Counted from the stretch's first letter, positions 18,481 through 27,499 are shown. The stretch is DNA of 64,000 bases from Rhodopila globiformis (GCF_002937115.1 NZ_NHRY01000075.1:24966-88965), one strand, 5' to 3'. Notes: generated by a model not told the origin, from the letters alone. Program-made: numbers and translations.

Positions 18481-19284
18481 CTACTCCTGCGCAACCATGC
18501 GTGTCCGAATGTGTCCGGTCAATCCCGCGAACGTGACGGCCAGCCGATCGGCCAGGCGGCGCGGCTGTGCGACGGCCGGCCAAGCCGCCAGGTCGCGCCG
18601 CGCCAGCACCGCCGGCAGCGCCGCCGCCACCGCCGACCGCGGCACCGCGCGGGGCCGGGCCTGCGCCAGGAACGCCCGTCCCTCGCCGGCGACCGCGTCC
18701 AGCACCGCCCGCGCCGGCGCGGCGCCGGGATCATGGATGAATGCCTCCGGCGACAGTCCGTGCCGCGCCAGCAGCTCCTGCGGCAGCAGGCAGCGGTCCT
18801 GCGCCGCCAGCGCGCCGCTGGCCCGCAGCAGCGCCGCCACGCCATAGGCGGCACCGAACGGCCGGAACGGCTCGGGGTCCGGCGCGCCCAGTGCGGCCGC
18901 CGCCGCCACCGCCAAGCCGCCGGCGCCGGCCAGCAGCCAGCCGCGCCAGTCCGCCAGTGTCGGGAAGTCGCCATACGCCTCCGCCTCCCGCGCCTCGATC
19001 AGCGGCAACAGCCGATCGGCTGGCAGCGCACCGGTTGCGATGGCCGCCGAGACGGGCGTGGCGACCTCGTGCGGACGGGGCGCGCCCTCCACCACCTCCC
19101 GCCACCATTGCAGCCGGATCAGCGCCAGCGGCGGCTCGTGCGCGACGCTGCGGGCGCGGGCGAGTTCGTGGTTGAAGGCATACAGCGTCAGCAGCGCGTC
19201 ACGCCGCGGGGCCGGCGCGAACAGCGCGGTCAGGAACCGGTCCGGGTCATGGCGGCGAACCAGGGCGACGATCGAGTCGTTCAT
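18481..19284 (-). CDS. Squalene/phytoene synthase-family protein
   Basis: 267 residues with the family's early block LYAFNHELARARS and the IRLQWWREVVEG motif typical of the NDUFAF6-like/alphaproteobacterial branch of the squalene-phytoene synthase superfamily. The aspartate-rich catalytic motifs of true synthases (DxxxD) are weak or absent, so this may be an assembly-factor-like homologue rather than a terpenoid enzyme. ATG 19284 begins the conserved MNDSIVALVRRHDPDRFL. A decayed second copy lies at 22747-23238 in a duplicated segment. Confidence 0.8.
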   Translation of the reverse strand: MNDSIVALVRRHDPDRFLTALFAPAPRRDALLTLYAFNHELARARSVAHEPPLALIRLQWWREVVEGAPRPHEVATPVSAAIATGALPADRLLPLIEAREAEAYGDFPTLADWRGWLLAGAGGLAVAAAAALGAPDPEPFRPFGAAYGVAALLRASGALAAQDRCLLPQELLARHGLSPEAFIHDPGAAPARAVLDAVAGEGRAFLAQARPRAVPRSAVAAALPAVLARRDLAAWPAVAQPRRLADRLAVTFAGLTGHIRTRMVAQE

Positions 19285-19435
19285 GCCGCGGGTCGTCGCG
19301 CGGTTCGTGCCGCCTGGCAAGCCTGCCCGCTCTTGGCCTGCCGGCACGGGTTGACGACCCGCCATCGCAACCATAGCTACGGATCGTTACCGGCCGCATC
19401 CACGGCACCCAACAGCACTGTGTTTGGAGGTATCC

Positions 19436-20035
19436 ATGGCTTTCGAACTGCCGACCCTGCCCTACGCCAAGAGTTCCCTCGGAGCGAAGGGTATGTGTGA
19501 GGAAACCCTCGATCTGCATCACGGCAAGCACCATCAAGCCTACGTGACGGCGCTGAACGGCTTCGTCGAGAAAGATTCGGCGCTGCAAGGCAAGTCGCTG
19601 GAGGACATCGTCAGGTCCACCTACAACGACGCCGCCAAGGCGCCGGTGTTCAACAATGCCGGCCAGCACTGGAACCACATCGTGTTCTGGCAGTGCATGA
19701 GCCCGAACGGCGGCCGCATGCCGACGAAGCTGGAAGCGAAGATCAAGGAAGACCTGGGCGGCGTGCAGGCGTTCAAGGACGCCTTCAAGGCCGCGGGCGC
19801 CAGCCAGTTCGGCTCGGGCTGGGCCTGGCTGGTACTGGGGCCGGACGGCAAGCTGAAGGTCACCAAGACCCCGAACGGCGCCAACCCGCTGGCCACCGGC
19901 GAGGGCAAGGTGCTGCTGGCCTGCGACGTGTGGGAGCACAGCTACTACCTGGATTTCCGCAACCGCCGCCCGGACTACCTGCAGAACTGGCTGGATAACC
20001 TGGCGAACTACGAATACGCCGAGGCCCAGCTGTAG
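19436..20035 (+). CDS. sodB: Superoxide dismutase [Fe]
   Basis: A 199-residue Fe/Mn-family dismutase that converts superoxide to peroxide and oxygen. Metal ligands are visible: His in LDLHHGKHHQAYV, His in NNAGQHWNH, and Asp/His in ACDVWEHSYYLDF. The QFGSGWAWLV block favours the iron type (Gln-His-Trp arrangement NAGQHWNHIVFW). ATG 19436 follows a GGAGG. It is the only plus-strand gene of the duplicated segment and has no counterpart in the second unit. Confidence 0.95.
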   Translation: MAFELPTLPYAKSSLGAKGMCEETLDLHHGKHHQAYVTALNGFVEKDSALQGKSLEDIVRSTYNDAAKAPVFNNAGQHWNHIVFWQCMSPNGGRMPTKLEAKIKEDLGGVQAFKDAFKAAGASQFGSGWAWLVLGPDGKLKVTKTPNGANPLATGEGKVLLACDVWEHSYYLDFRNRRPDYLQNWLDNLANYEYAEAQL

Positions 20036-20040
20036 GAACC

Positions 20041-20075
20041 AACAACCCGGACGCGGTCGCCGCGCCCGGGTTGTT
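20041..20075 (+). terminator. Stem-loop after sodB
   Basis: A perfect 10-bp stem (20041-20050 with 20066-20075, AACAACCCGG/CCGGGTTGTT) starts 5 bases after the sodB stop. The loop can pair internally. There is no long T tract, so termination strength is uncertain. Confidence 0.55.
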
Positions 20076-20086
20076 CCTGTCCTCGG

Positions 20087-20128
20087 CCAGACGGGGCGTT
20101 TCCACGCGCGTGGAAACGCCCCGTCTGG
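20087..20128. repeat. Perfect 42-bp palindrome between sodB and the porin
   Basis: Positions 20087-20107 and 20108-20128 are exact reverse complements with no loop, centred on GCGC. The arm contains GGGCGTTTCCA, a motif that recurs in a shorter hairpin at 28266-28298. It lies between converging genes and may act as a bidirectional terminator or a repeat element. Confidence 0.85.
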
Positions 20129-20147
20129 TGTTGCACGAGCCACCGCG

Positions 20148-20180
20148 TCAGCCCGGGACCGCTTCGGAATCCCGGGCTGG
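20148..20180 (-). terminator. Stem-loop downstream of porin 1
   Basis: An inverted repeat (about 20148-20158 with 20170-20180, core GCCCGGGA/TCCCGGGC) lies just past the porin stop. A different-sequence hairpin occupies the same place after porin 2, which suggests a conserved function. No T tract is present. Confidence 0.5.
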
Positions 20181-20187
20181 CGTTATG

Positions 20188-21471
20188 CTAGTGCGGCACG
20201 AAGGTCGGCCACTCGAAGGCCTGGCCGAGATCGATCGCGACCTGGAAGCCGAGCACCCAGGCGTTATGGTACTGGACCGGTGGCGTCCCCGCCGGCGTGC
20301 CACCGTTGGTCGGGTTGACAATCAAATCCGCAAACGGCTTGAACGTGATGCCCGGAATGACGCTGAAGCCGTAGTTCAGCTCGAAGTCGTATTCCTTGTT
20401 AAAGGCGGGATTGATCTGCGAGTTGTTGACGTACAGCGAGGCAATGAAGCCGGCCGTATCGCGTGGCCGCGAATAGATTGGCCCCTGGGTGAACAGGCCG
20501 CCATAGTACTGGCCCCATTGCCCGGAGTTTCCGGTATAGGTGATGGCACCGCCGAACACCCACAGGCTTTGATTGGTGTTGCGGTCCGGCCGCCAGACGG
20601 CCTGCTGGCCCTGCGCATACCAGGCGCCACGGGCATTCCGGCCGCCGATGAACGTGTTGGCGTTGGCGATGGCGGTGTCCACGTAGCCGCCAATGTCATA
20701 CTTCGCCGGATACTGGGCGGTCTTGTAGCTGGTCTGGTAGCCGATCTCCATCGGGATGAAGGCGCCCGGCGTGGACGGCCACCAGGCGAACCCGTGATCG
20801 GCGTACGGGAAGGGGGGGTTGAACTGGTGCTGGTAAACACCGGCCCTGACATAGACTTCCGGCGTCACCTGGAAGTTGACGCGCCCGCCCCACTCCGAGA
20901 TCGGATACGCGCCGTTCAGGTTGTTGCCATACCAGCTTGTCGGCTGCGCGCAGATCTGGCCGACGAAGGTGCAGGAGATGTCCGAGAACGCGAAGTCAAA
21001 CGTCGGGTTGGTACGGCCGAGGGTGACGTCCAGCCGGTCGTTCCAGAAGCCCTGTTCCCAGTACAGGTAGCCCAGGCGGATCTGGAACGGGCCCTGGTCG
21101 GACGTGATCAGGCCCGCGGTATTGCCGGCGATTCCTTCGATGGGAATGCCGGCGCGCTGGTCGAAGCCGATATGGATCGAGGCCGAGGGGATGCCCAGGA
21201 TGGTCTCGAGGTCAAACACCGCGGCCGTGGAGAAATGGCCGATCGGCATGATGCCGTTCTCCTTGCCGCCGGAAACGACGGCCGCGAAATCATAGGCGTA
21301 GGCGGCGTCGAAGTAGATGCCGTTGTTCTTCAGGGTCTGCCCGAAGTTGATGATCGGGTCGAATGGTGCCGCCGACGGCACAGCCTGGGCATGGGCTGAA
21401 CGTGGATCGAGGCACAGGACGCCGGCAAGCGCCGTAACGCCCAGGTAAAGCCCGTAACGCATTTTCGACAT
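20188..21471 (-). CDS. OprB-family carbohydrate-type porin (copy 1)
   Basis: A 427-residue outer-membrane porin with an N-terminal signal peptide cleaved after AHAQA (about residue 29). It has the family blocks PFDPIINFGQTLKNNGIYFD, GFWNDRLDVTLGRTNP and FDFAFSDISCTFVGQICAQP, and ends in a strand (QAFEWPTFVPH). It should allow passive uptake of sugars or other small solutes. The two cysteines in SCTF and QICA are conserved in copy 2 and may form a disulphide. It is downstream of the lipoprotein gene by 83 bases in the same direction, an arrangement kept in both copies. Confidence 0.9.
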   Translation of the reverse strand: MSKMRYGLYLGVTALAGVLCLDPRSAHAQAVPSAAPFDPIINFGQTLKNNGIYFDAAYAYDFAAVVSGGKENGIMPIGHFSTAAVFDLETILGIPSASIHIGFDQRAGIPIEGIAGNTAGLITSDQGPFQIRLGYLYWEQGFWNDRLDVTLGRTNPTFDFAFSDISCTFVGQICAQPTSWYGNNLNGAYPISEWGGRVNFQVTPEVYVRAGVYQHQFNPPFPYADHGFAWWPSTPGAFIPMEIGYQTSYKTAQYPAKYDIGGYVDTAIANANTFIGGRNARGAWYAQGQQAVWRPDRNTNQSLWVFGGAITYTGNSGQWGQYYGGLFTQGPIYSRPRDTAGFIASLYVNNSQINPAFNKEYDFELNYGFSVIPGITFKPFADLIVNPTNGGTPAGTPPVQYHNAWVLGFQVAIDLGQAFEWPTFVPH

Positions 21472-21554
21472 GATACACTCCCAGTCAGCCCGTTACCGGC
21501 TGTTTTTATTCCTATTGTACGATTGCTTCCCGTGCGGAGGCATCCCTGCCGGTC

Positions 21555-22379
21555 CTACTGCTGCGCTGGCGGCAAGGCTCCGTTGGCCTGCCGCTGGCGG
21601 ATCATGGCCCTGACCAGGTCGTCGGCGAACTGTTCGCACGCCGCGTCGGCGAAATCCAACGCCCGCGTCGGCCGGCCGGGCGCCGGAAGGTCCATCACCG
21701 TCGGGCTGACCGGCGAGGAGAACGCCACCAGCAGGTTGCCATTCTGGGAATCGGTGAGCTTGCCCGACATGGTCATCGTGCCGGCGGTCGATCCACTGCC
21801 CTCGGGCATGCCGACCGACAGCGCCGGTCCGGCAAAGTTCCAGCCCGCCGGCGCAGCGTACTGCGGCCGCGGCGGAACCAGACGGGCCAGAACGAGTTCC
21901 AGCCTGAACACGCCCGGCCCGGGCTGGTCCACGACCCTGAACCGCCGGCCAACGGCCGCACGCACATCCCTGGTGCACATGGCGGCAACCTGGTCCACCT
22001 GGTCCGGGCTCAGATCGGCGAAGTACGAGCCTCTGCCGCGATACACGGTGGCCGGCGGGATCTGGTAGGCGGATGCCGAGCGCTCCGCGGCGGCGAGTTC
22101 GGGGCTCCGCCACAGCCGGGTGCCCATCGGCGCGGCGCCCGAAAGATCCTCCGGTGCCTTGGTCAGCGGCACGTTGGTGTTGAGCGCCCGCGCCCCTGGC
22201 GGGGTGCACGCCGAGAGCAGCAGCCCGAACGCACCGATCGCTGAAAACGACAGCACCGCGCGTGACTGTCGGGACAACAATCGCACCACGCCGGATCGAC
22301 ACTGGGTCTCTGTTTCCCGAGACCGAACTACCTTGGAACCGCGCATCGGAGCGCCGATCGCTTGAACAGTCTTTTTCAT
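21555..22379 (-). CDS. DUF3313-like outer-envelope lipoprotein (copy 1)
   Basis: 274 residues. A long basic N-terminal stretch precedes a hydrophobic segment ending in the lipobox LLSAC (Cys about residue 61), so the protein should be processed by LspA and anchored by a lipid. The mature part contains TRLWRSPEL, YADLSPDQVDQVAAM-type and VFRLELVLARLVP blocks found in DUF3313 lipoproteins. I chose the ATG at 22379 (MKKTVQA). It is the first gene of a two-gene unit with the porin. Function is unknown; co-duplication with the porin suggests they work together. Confidence 0.75.
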   Translation of the reverse strand: MKKTVQAIGAPMRGSKVVRSRETETQCRSGVVRLLSRQSRAVLSFSAIGAFGLLLSACTPPGARALNTNVPLTKAPEDLSGAAPMGTRLWRSPELAAAERSASAYQIPPATVYRGRGSYFADLSPDQVDQVAAMCTRDVRAAVGRRFRVVDQPGPGVFRLELVLARLVPPRPQYAAPAGWNFAGPALSVGMPEGSGSTAGTMTMSGKLTDSQNGNLLVAFSSPVSPTVMDLPAPGRPTRALDFADAACEQFADDLVRAMIRQRQANGALPPAQQ

Positions 22380-22746
22380 TGTGTTGCCCCCACAGACCAA
22401 AGCCGCGCAGGACTTATTACTTACTGGACGCACGGATGCATTATAGAACGCGGCTTCGTTCGCCAGACTGACGACGCTTCCAGCGAACTGTCAATTGCAA
22501 TGATAGTGCTGCGGCGATCCGGCAACGCCAAAAAACACCACCCGGCAAATGATAAATGGCCAGATCAGTTTCGATAACTACATTCCATTAGCAGGAAATG
22601 AGAAGAATGTCGTCGTACAAGCGACGCACAATAAATTACCGTTATGAGAGATGCACGTCATGCGGGAAATGCGCCACCGTTGGATCGAAATCACAAGCTG
22701 GCGACCTCATGCCGCAGCCTTCTTGTTGCCGCCTTGAGTGTGGCGG
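22380..22746. other. Upstream region of lipoprotein 1, duplicated in unit 2
   Basis: This non-coding stretch is AT-richer than its surroundings. Much of it is matched by the region upstream of lipoprotein 2 (25862-26250), including the sequence next to the start codons and a CGAAATCACAAGCTGGCGAC block. Conservation implies shared promoter or regulatory sites. I cannot place promoter boxes with confidence. Confidence 0.6.
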
Positions 22747-23238
22747 TCAGGCAACACCGAGCACCCGCATAATGTGGCGAAACAGCCCGACTAAATCGAA
22801 CCCGGCCCCGGCGCCCGAACGTAACGCCGATCGGCGGTCCGCGATCGCGTGGTCCGTGAGCATTGCCGGCACGCTGGCAAATCGCCTCGCTGGCAAATGA
22901 GCCGCGGATCTTATCGGTGGGCCGGGCCGATGTCCGGGCTGAGTGGGCCGCGCCACGGCCGCGTCAGTCCCGAACACCCGATTGCGAGGCGGCAGCGGCC
23001 GTGCGAAGCCGATGGTCCGCGACTGGCCAGCCACCTGCGCGCCGTCCACCATCTCCCGCCACCATTGCAGGCGGATCTGCGGCGGCGGCTTGTGCGCGAT
23101 GCTGCGGGCACGAGCGAGTCCATGGTTGAAGGCGTACAACCGCAGCGGCGCATCGCGGCACGGGGCGGGCACGAACTGCGCGGTCAGGAACCGGCCGGGG
23201 TTGCGGCGGCGAACCAGGGCGGCGATCACGTCGTTCAT
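22747..23238 (-). pseudogene. Decayed copy of the squalene/phytoene synthase-like gene
   Basis: The open frame starts MNDVIAALVRRRNPGRFLTA and keeps LYAFNHGLARARS and IRLQWWREMVDG, matching the first 66 residues of the intact gene at 18481-19284 closely. It then runs through unrelated arginine/proline-rich sequence and regains only weak similarity in the last 45 residues. At 163 codons against 267, it lacks roughly the middle 100 residues. It sits where the second duplication unit predicts it. It is probably non-functional. Confidence 0.8.
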
Positions 23239-23475
23239 GCTGCGGGCCGTCGTGCGGTTCGCGTCGTCCGTGACGCATGTCCGCAAGGGCTTGTCCCCAT
23301 GAATTGACGACTCGCGTGGACGCGGCTGAGGCCGGCGGAAGGTCGCCACGCAGTCGGAACGGCTCGAATCCGGGGACAATGGAGGAAGACAGGACATGGC
23401 CCCACCCGCATGCACACCCGTCGGAAACAACCGCGAAGTCAGGGGCTTGCCCGGCGGCCCGGCATGTTGCGCTAT

Positions 23476-23552
23476 CGTCATGGCCAGACGTGTCCTGGCC
23501 ATCTGCGCTTCGACGGTGGGGGTGGATGGCCGGGACACGCCCGGCCATGACG
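23476..23552. repeat. Repeat family A palindrome (full copy)
   Basis: Begins CGTCATGGCC and ends GGCCATGACG, with arms able to form a long imperfect hairpin. It is nearly the same sequence as 48717-48794. The inner part contains CCATCTGCGCTTCG. Confidence 0.85.
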
Positions 23553-23644
23553 GAGGAGCAACGAACCTGGGGCGCCATGCAGGACAGGCAGCGTCCCCAT
23601 CCTGCGTGGAAACGCTGCCGCCCATGAATCGTGAACAACCTGAT

Positions 23645-23675
23645 CAGCCTGCGGTCACGCTGCGACCGCAGGCTG
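23645..23675 (-). terminator. Stem-loop downstream of porin 2
   Basis: A perfect 12-bp stem (CAGCCTGCGGTC paired with GACCGCAGGCTG) with a 7-base loop, 8 bases past the porin 2 stop. It occupies the same position as the unrelated hairpin after porin 1. No T tract. Confidence 0.6.
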
Positions 23676-23683
23676 GCACCGTG

Positions 23684-24961
23684 CTAGTGCGGCACGAAAG
23701 TCGGCCACTCGAAGGCCTGGCCGAGGTCGATGGCAACCTGGAAGCCCAGCAGCCAGGCGTTGTGCGGCTTGAACCCAACGCCGGAGCCCCCGTTCACGTT
23801 GCTCGGGTTGACGACGTAATTCGCGACCGGCTTGAACGTAATGCCCGGGACGATGCTGAAGGCATAGTTCAGTTCAAAATCGTATTCCTTGTTATAGGCG
23901 GGCGTGATCTGCGAATTGTTGACGTACAGTGAGCCGATGAAGCCGATGGTGTCACGTGGCCGCGACAGGAACGGCCCTTGGTCGAACAGTCCAAGATAGT
24001 ATTGGCCCCACTGGTTCGAGTTCCCGGTGTACGTAATGGCACCGCCGAAGGCCCACAGGCTCCGGTTGGTATTGCGGTCCGGCCGCCACACGGCCTGCTG
24101 GAACTGCGCCCACCATGCGCCGCGGGCATTCCGGCCGGGAATGAGCGGGTTCGCGTTGGAGATGGCGGTATCCACGTAGCCGCCGATGTCATACTTCGCC
24201 GGGTACTGGGCGGTCCTGTAGCTGGTCTGGTAGCCGATCTCGGCCGGGACGAAGACGCCCGGCGCATTCAGGCCCCAGTTGAACTGGTGACTGGCGTAAC
24301 CGGTGTCGGCGGTATGCTGATAGGCACCGGCCCTGACATAGATGTCCGGCGTCACCTGGAAGTTGGCGCGGCCGCCCCACTGGGAGTTCGGATAAGCCGC
24401 GTTGGCGTTATTGAAGTACCAGCTTGTCGGCTGGGCGCAGATCTGGCCGACGAAGGTGCAGGAGATGTCGGAGAACGCGAAGTCGAACGTCGGGTTGGTA
24501 CGGCCCAGGGTGATGTCCAGCCGGTCGTTCCAGAAGCCCTGTTCCCAGTACAGGAAGCCCAGGCGGATGGCGAACGGACCGGCGTCGGCGGACTGAAGCA
24601 GGCCGGCGGGGCTGCCGGCGATCTGCTGGACCAGCAGACCATAGCGTTGATCGAAGCCAATATGCACCGAGGCCGAGGGGATGCCCAGGATGGTCTCGAG
24701 GTCGAACACCGCAGCCGTCGAGAAGTGGCCGATCGGCATGACGCCGTTCTTCTGGCCGCCGGCAACGACGGCACTGAAGGTTTCGGAGTAGGCGGCATCG
24801 AAGTAGATGCCGTTGTTCTTCAATGTCTGCCCGAAATTGATGATCGGATCGAATGGTGTCGCCGACGGCACTGCCTGGGCATGGGCTGCACTCGGGTCGA
24901 GGCACAGCAAGCCTGCAAGCGCCGTCGTACCCAGGTAAAGCCCGTAACGCATCTTCGACAT
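23684..24961 (-). CDS. OprB-family carbohydrate-type porin (copy 2)
   Basis: 425 residues, clearly a paralogue of the porin at 20188-21471 with the same signal peptide pattern (LCLDPSAAHAQA), the same GFWNDRLDITLGRTNP and SDISCTFVGQICAQP blocks and the same C-terminal strand. Differences concentrate in predicted loops (about 110-130, 185-245 and 385-400), the regions that set pore selectivity, so the two copies may have diverged in substrate. It lies 84 bases downstream of lipoprotein 2 in the same direction. Confidence 0.9.
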   Translation of the reverse strand: MSKMRYGLYLGTTALAGLLCLDPSAAHAQAVPSATPFDPIINFGQTLKNNGIYFDAAYSETFSAVVAGGQKNGVMPIGHFSTAAVFDLETILGIPSASVHIGFDQRYGLLVQQIAGSPAGLLQSADAGPFAIRLGFLYWEQGFWNDRLDITLGRTNPTFDFAFSDISCTFVGQICAQPTSWYFNNANAAYPNSQWGGRANFQVTPDIYVRAGAYQHTADTGYASHQFNWGLNAPGVFVPAEIGYQTSYRTAQYPAKYDIGGYVDTAISNANPLIPGRNARGAWWAQFQQAVWRPDRNTNRSLWAFGGAITYTGNSNQWGQYYLGLFDQGPFLSRPRDTIGFIGSLYVNNSQITPAYNKEYDFELNYAFSIVPGITFKPVANYVVNPSNVNGGSGVGFKPHNAWLLGFQVAIDLGQAFEWPTFVPH

Positions 24962-25045
24962 GATACCCTCCCAGTCAGCCCGTTACCGGCCGCTGTTCAT
25001 TCCTAGAGTGTTACAGTATCCCGTGTCCGGGCACCCGTGCCGATC

Positions 25046-25861
25046 CTACCGCGGCAAGGTCCCGTTGGCCTGCCGCTGGCGGACCATGGCCCTGACCAGG
25101 TCGTCGGCGAACTGTTCGCACGCCGCGTCGGCGAAATCCAACACCCGCTGCGGCCGGCCGGGCGCCGGCAGGTCCATCACCGTCGGGCTGACCGGCGAGG
25201 AGAACGCCACCAGCAGGTTGCCATTCTGGGAATCGATGAACTTGCCCGACATGGTCATCGTGCCGGCGGTCGATCCGCCGGCCTCGGGCATGCCGACCGA
25301 CAGCGCCGGACCGGCGAAGTTCCAGCCCGCCGGCGCAGCGTACTGCGGCCGCGGCGGAACCAGGCGGGCCAGAATCAGTTCCAGCCTGAACACGCCCGGC
25401 CCGGGTTGGTCCACGACTCTGAACCGCCTGGCGACGGCGCTGCGCACATCCCTGGTGCACATGGCGGCAACCTGGTCCACCTGGTCCGGGCTCAGATCGG
25501 CGTAGTATGAGCCCCGGCCGCGAAACACCGTGGCCGGCGGGATCTGGTAGGCGGATGCCGAGCGCTCCGCGGCGGCGAGTTCGGGGCTCCGCCACAGGCG
25601 GGTACCCATCGGCGCGGCGCCCGAAAGATCCTCCGGTGCCTTCGTCAGCGGCACGTTGGTATCGAGCGCCCGGGCCCCCGGCGGGGTGCACGCGGCAAGC
25701 AACAATCCGAACGCTCCAGCCACGGAAGCCGCCAGCATCGATCGTGACTGTCGAGACAACAGCCCGGCCATGCCGGATCGGCGCTGTGGCCCGGCTTCCT
25801 GGAAACGCCTCATGTCTGGGCCGCGCATTGTAACGTCGGTCGCCTGGACAATCTTCTTCAT
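25046..25861 (-). CDS. DUF3313-like outer-envelope lipoprotein (copy 2)
   Basis: 271 residues, close paralogue of the protein at 21555-22379. The lipobox is LLLAAC and is followed by TPPGARALDTN. The mature region is nearly the same as copy 1 throughout, so selection is maintaining it. It ends a few residues earlier than copy 1. The start at 25861 matches copy 1 (MKKIVQA). It is the first gene of the second lipoprotein-porin unit. Confidence 0.75.
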   Translation of the reverse strand: MKKIVQATDVTMRGPDMRRFQEAGPQRRSGMAGLLSRQSRSMLAASVAGAFGLLLAACTPPGARALDTNVPLTKAPEDLSGAAPMGTRLWRSPELAAAERSASAYQIPPATVFRGRGSYYADLSPDQVDQVAAMCTRDVRSAVARRFRVVDQPGPGVFRLELILARLVPPRPQYAAPAGWNFAGPALSVGMPEAGGSTAGTMTMSGKFIDSQNGNLLVAFSSPVSPTVMDLPAPGRPQRVLDFADAACEQFADDLVRAMVRQRQANGTLPR

Positions 25862-26420
25862 TGTTCTACCCCACAGACCAAAGCCGCGCATAACTTGTTA
25901 CTCACTGGACTTTCAGATGCTTCGGCGAAACGCAGCTTCGTTCACCACACCTGACTGCGCTTCCGACGAACTGTCAATTGTAATGACGGCGCTGCAGCGA
26001 TCCGGCAACGCCAAAAAGCATCACTGGATAAATGATAAGCAACTCAATCAGTTCCGGACAAATTTGTAAATGGCAAATTATTGGAAAATTCCGCCTTATA
26101 AGATATAGATAGGTGCTATATCGACATATAAATCGCCAAAATCAGCCGGAATTTCGCAGCCTTGACATCGAAATCACAAGCTGGCGACCGTGTGCGGCAA
26201 GCCTCCGGAAGCCGTCAGAACTGTGGCAAATGGGCAACACCAACGCCAATATTAATTCGTTGAAAACGATTCGACAAATTTGGATCCGGCTGCGGCAACC
26301 GAACATCATGCCGATCGTTATATGGGGTCGCAAATCCCGTGAGCCTTGCCCACATGCCGTCAAATGACTACAGCGAACCGCAGGCCGTTGCGGAACTCAC
26401 TCTTGGGATGGAGTCTGCCG
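25862..26420. other. Upstream region of lipoprotein 2 and right end of the duplication
   Basis: Positions up to about 26250 align in blocks with the region upstream of lipoprotein 1. The part at 26060-26140 is strongly AT-rich and differs between copies. Beyond 26250 the sequence is unique and leads to the TPR gene. No gene is supported. Confidence 0.55.
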
Positions 26421-26930
26421 ATGCCCGGCTTGAATGACCTGCGCGCCCGGCGTGCCAGTCTCGAACAGGCAATCGAGGCCCGCCAGCGGCAGCCTGGCGC
26501 CAATGATCCGCTCCTGGCCGGCGACCTGCGCGACCTCGGCCGCCTGTCGCACGAACTGGGCGACTTCGCCGACGCACAGGCGCAACTGCGCAGCGCCCTG
26601 GCTATGCATACCGAAACGCTCGGCGCGGAGCACCCCGAAACCGCCACCGACATCAACCATCTCGGCCTTGTGCTGCACGATCTCGGCGACCTGGAGGAAG
26701 CCTGCGCCGCGTTCGAGCGTGCCCTGGCGATCGACGAGATGGCGCTCGGGCGCGACCATCCCAGTGTTGCCCGCGACGCCAACAACCTGGCCGGCGTGCT
26801 GAAGGACATGGGCGACGCATTCTCGGCGCGCGAGGCGCTGGACTGGGCGCTGTCGATCACGCGGAAAGTCTACGGGCCGGATCATCCGACAACCCGGGCC
26901 ATCGCCCGCAACCGCGCCGGGCTCGGGTAA
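26421..26930 (+). CDS. Tetratricopeptide repeat protein (kinesin light chain-like repeats)
   Basis: 169 residues made almost entirely of 42-residue TPR units of the kinesin-light-chain type, with repeating LGxxLxxLGD...A...F/LxxALAIxxxxLGxxHP spacing (three full units). Such proteins act as protein-binding scaffolds in the cytosol. No signal peptide. ATG 26421 follows GGATGGAG; an upstream in-frame ATG would add 25 residues without TPR character. No partner gene is evident. Confidence 0.75.
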   Translation: MPGLNDLRARRASLEQAIEARQRQPGANDPLLAGDLRDLGRLSHELGDFADAQAQLRSALAMHTETLGAEHPETATDINHLGLVLHDLGDLEEACAAFERALAIDEMALGRDHPSVARDANNLAGVLKDMGDAFSAREALDWALSITRKVYGPDHPTTRAIARNRAGLG

Positions 26931-27499
26931 AGCGGCTTCCGTCCCGGGACCGGGAACGCCCGACAGCAGACCACACGCACGTCGAGACAGTCCCGTAGGT
27001 CACGGGGCTGCCGGGTCATCATGGATGACGGGAACAATGGCGGCTGTCGATACCATCATATGCGGCTGCGGCAGAGTTGTCAGGCGTCCCGCGCAGCCTC
27101 GGCGCGACCTGGCAACGATCGGGTTGGTTGCCGGTCATCACGACGGCGGTTCGGCATCCCGCATGATGCCCCTGCAAGGAGTCCTGGCGGAACGGACCGT
27201 CCCCTTCCGTGTCGCCGTCATGGACAGCAAGCCGCCGTTCCCGGCGGCCGAAGCAGACCGGCCGGCTGGTGCTGGGCCTGCCCGGCGCCGGATCGGGACG
27301 AACCGGCTGATCGCCGGCTGCGCGGCGACGCGCTGGCACTGTTTGCCGCGCAGCCGGCTGGCCCCGGGCGAATCGGAACGCGTGGTCTGGCAGTAGGCGC
27401 TACGGGCGAGAGAGGACGCAACCCAGCGTTACCCGGTCCGGGCTTCCGATCGCCGGGATCGTGATGTAAACGCCCGGCCACCGTGAAGCCGGAGCTTGC
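26931..27499. other. 569 bp without a supported gene, upstream of hisG
   Basis: Open frames exist on the plus strand but use arginine/proline-rich codon runs with no recognisable motif. Nothing repeat-like was seen. The hisG promoter is presumably in the last 100 bases. Confidence 0.45.

Larger units (their letters stand above)
23239..23683. other. 445 bp where sodB would be expected in unit 2
   Basis: The first 70 bases match the sequence upstream of the intact synthase gene. The sodB coding region is gone and the space is taken by a family A palindromic repeat (23476-23552) and unassigned GC-rich sequence. A 12-bp perfect hairpin at 23645-23675 ends the interval. Confidence 0.6.
18481..26250. 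repeat. Imperfect tandem segmental duplication (two units)
   Basis: Unit 1 (about 18481-22756) and unit 2 (about 22757-26250) share, in the same order and strand, a synthase-like gene, an OprB porin, a lipoprotein and the non-coding DNA upstream of the lipoprotein. Matching non-coding stretches occur at 22450-22560 versus 25940-26040 and at 22685-22756 versus 26168-26240. In unit 2 the synthase is a pseudogene and sodB is absent. Boundaries are approximate. Confidence 0.8.

Noticed and set aside
23396..23932. Plus-strand frame over the unit 2 gap, as a possible sodB remnant
   Set aside because: No SOD metal-ligand motif survives in any frame; the frame is a repeat plus the antisense of the porin.
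27021..27464. Open frames upstream of hisG
   Set aside because: Biased composition, no motif, no ribosome site; typical of GC-rich non-coding DNA.
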